A DNA stretch of 7,301 nt. Source: JASMTM01 sp046483075. Lineage in GTDB: Bacteria; Thermotogota; Thermotogae; Petrotogales; Kosmotogaceae. This document shows positions 6,774 through 7,301 of this stretch, in pieces. The stretch lies in contig JAWODV010000031.1 in assembly GCA_046483075.1 (NCBI GenBank), positions 1-7,301 on the forward strand. The letters run 5' to 3'. The position numbers and the translations under genes were made by a program. A model generated the notes under the pieces. That model was not told the origin of the DNA. It saw only the letters and a program-made list of their open reading frames with translations, and ran no database searches. Position 1 is the first letter of the stretch. Each line of letters begins with the position of its first letter.

Positions 6774-6798
6774 TAAACTCACGTATAATAACAAGTTT

Positions 6799-6826
6799 TT
6801 GATTGTGCAAAAATATTGTGTAAAAT
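6799..6826 (+). promoter_or_regulatory. Possible promoter of the HD-GYP pseudogene
   Basis: TTGATT (6799-6804) and TAAAAT (6821-6826) are 16 bases apart. GAGGGGTG (6842-6849) then precedes the ATG at 6858 with an eight-base spacer. The expression signals therefore look intact although the gene is not. Confidence 0.3.
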
Positions 6827-6857
6827 TATTATGGATGAAGTGAGGGGTGATTAAACA

Positions 6858-7301
6858 ATGCTGATGTCGATGAAAGAAATAAATGAGTTGTTTTTGAGAT
6901 TATGCAAAATAGTTATAAATATTGAAGACCACGTACTTCAGGTTGCATACATCTCAAAATTAATGGAAAAGAAGCCATGGATAAAGATAAATGGGTTGGA
7001 TGGTCAGTGGAACATCATGAAAGGTTAAACGGTTCAGGGTATCCCTGGGGGAGTAAAGCTGAAGAATTATCACTTGAATCAAGGATATTAATGGTTGCTG
7101 ATGTCTTTGTTGCCTTAACAGAGGACAGACCTTACAGAAGCTGTTTATCAGTAAGTAAATCTCTTGGAATTCAGGAAAAACAGGTGGATGATGGATTGAT
7201 GCCTGAAGAGGCAGTTAACAAACTAAGACATCTTGTTAAAAATGGTTTTAAGCATGACAGTTTTAACGATACAGCAGATATAATAAAAAAGACTCTTGAA
7301 C
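6858..7301 (+). pseudogene. Broken HD-GYP-type phosphohydrolase (internal deletion and frameshift; runs off window)
   Basis: Two frames each hold part of one HD-GYP-like domain. The first, from the ATG at 6858 with a GAGGGGTG ribosome site, begins MLMSMKEINELF and contains EDHVLQVAYISKLM. This resembles the first His-bearing helix of HD-GYP domains (H-x-x-x-V-A-Y-I-S); it then loses similarity and stops at a TAA (7025-7027). The second frame resumes by about 6977 (MDKDKWVGW) and runs open to the edge. It carries EHHERLNGSGYPWG, then SRILMVADVFVALTEDRPYR, the classic C-terminal half of the domain. Only about 28 codons separate the first His from the HHE, where intact domains have roughly 60-80 residues more, including the metal-binding HDxGK. 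The gene would have been a cyclic dinucleotide phosphodiesterase or related signalling enzyme. It cannot be active as written unless the gap is an assembly error. Confidence 0.8.

Noticed and set aside
6588..6776. Plus-strand 62-codon frame overlapping the reductase start
   Set aside because: It is antisense to the conserved N-terminus of the aldo/keto reductase, and its Phe/Leu-rich product is an artefact.

Overview
This is an AT-rich stretch with tightly packed genes, strong purine-rich ribosome binding sites (GAGG, GGAGG) and TTG/ATG starts. That pattern suggests a low-GC Gram-positive bacterium, most likely of the Clostridia/Tissierellia type. This is inferred from base composition, signals and protein character only; no marker gene fixes the taxon.

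Left part, plus strand (275-3357): proA (glutamate-5-semialdehyde dehydrogenase) is followed after one base by proB (glutamate 5-kinase), then after 82 bases by a YgeA-type aspartate/glutamate racemase. ProB and ProA make the first two steps from glutamate to proline; proC is not in the window. The racemase acts on the same kind of substrate (acidic amino acids), so the block looks like a glutamate-use cluster. At the extreme left only the first 24 codons of a divergent minus-strand gene are visible. The 200-base gap between it and proA holds a predicted promoter in each direction and a perfect inverted repeat beside the leftward -10 box.

Middle to right, minus strand (6720 down to 3396): a four-gene operon reads aldo/keto reductase, stand-alone cobalamin-binding protein, FtsX/MacB-type permease, ABC ATPase. 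The junctions are 19 bp, a 4-bp overlap and an 8-bp overlap, so translation is probably coupled. The cobalamin protein has the cap-plus-Rossmann layout and the ExHxxG motif of the CarH light/adenosylcobalamin sensor group, but no DNA-binding domain. Its coupling to an ABC exporter is the most unusual item here. This operon converges on the racemase gene across a 38-bp gap with no convincing terminator.

Right edge, plus strand (6858-7301, running off the window): a broken HD-GYP-type phosphohydrolase gene. Its first helix and its HHE/GYP half lie in different frames, and the part with the metal-binding HD pair is missing. It diverges from the operon across a short promoter region. No rRNA, tRNA, CRISPR array or insertion sequence was seen. 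No gene-free stretch exceeds 200 bases.
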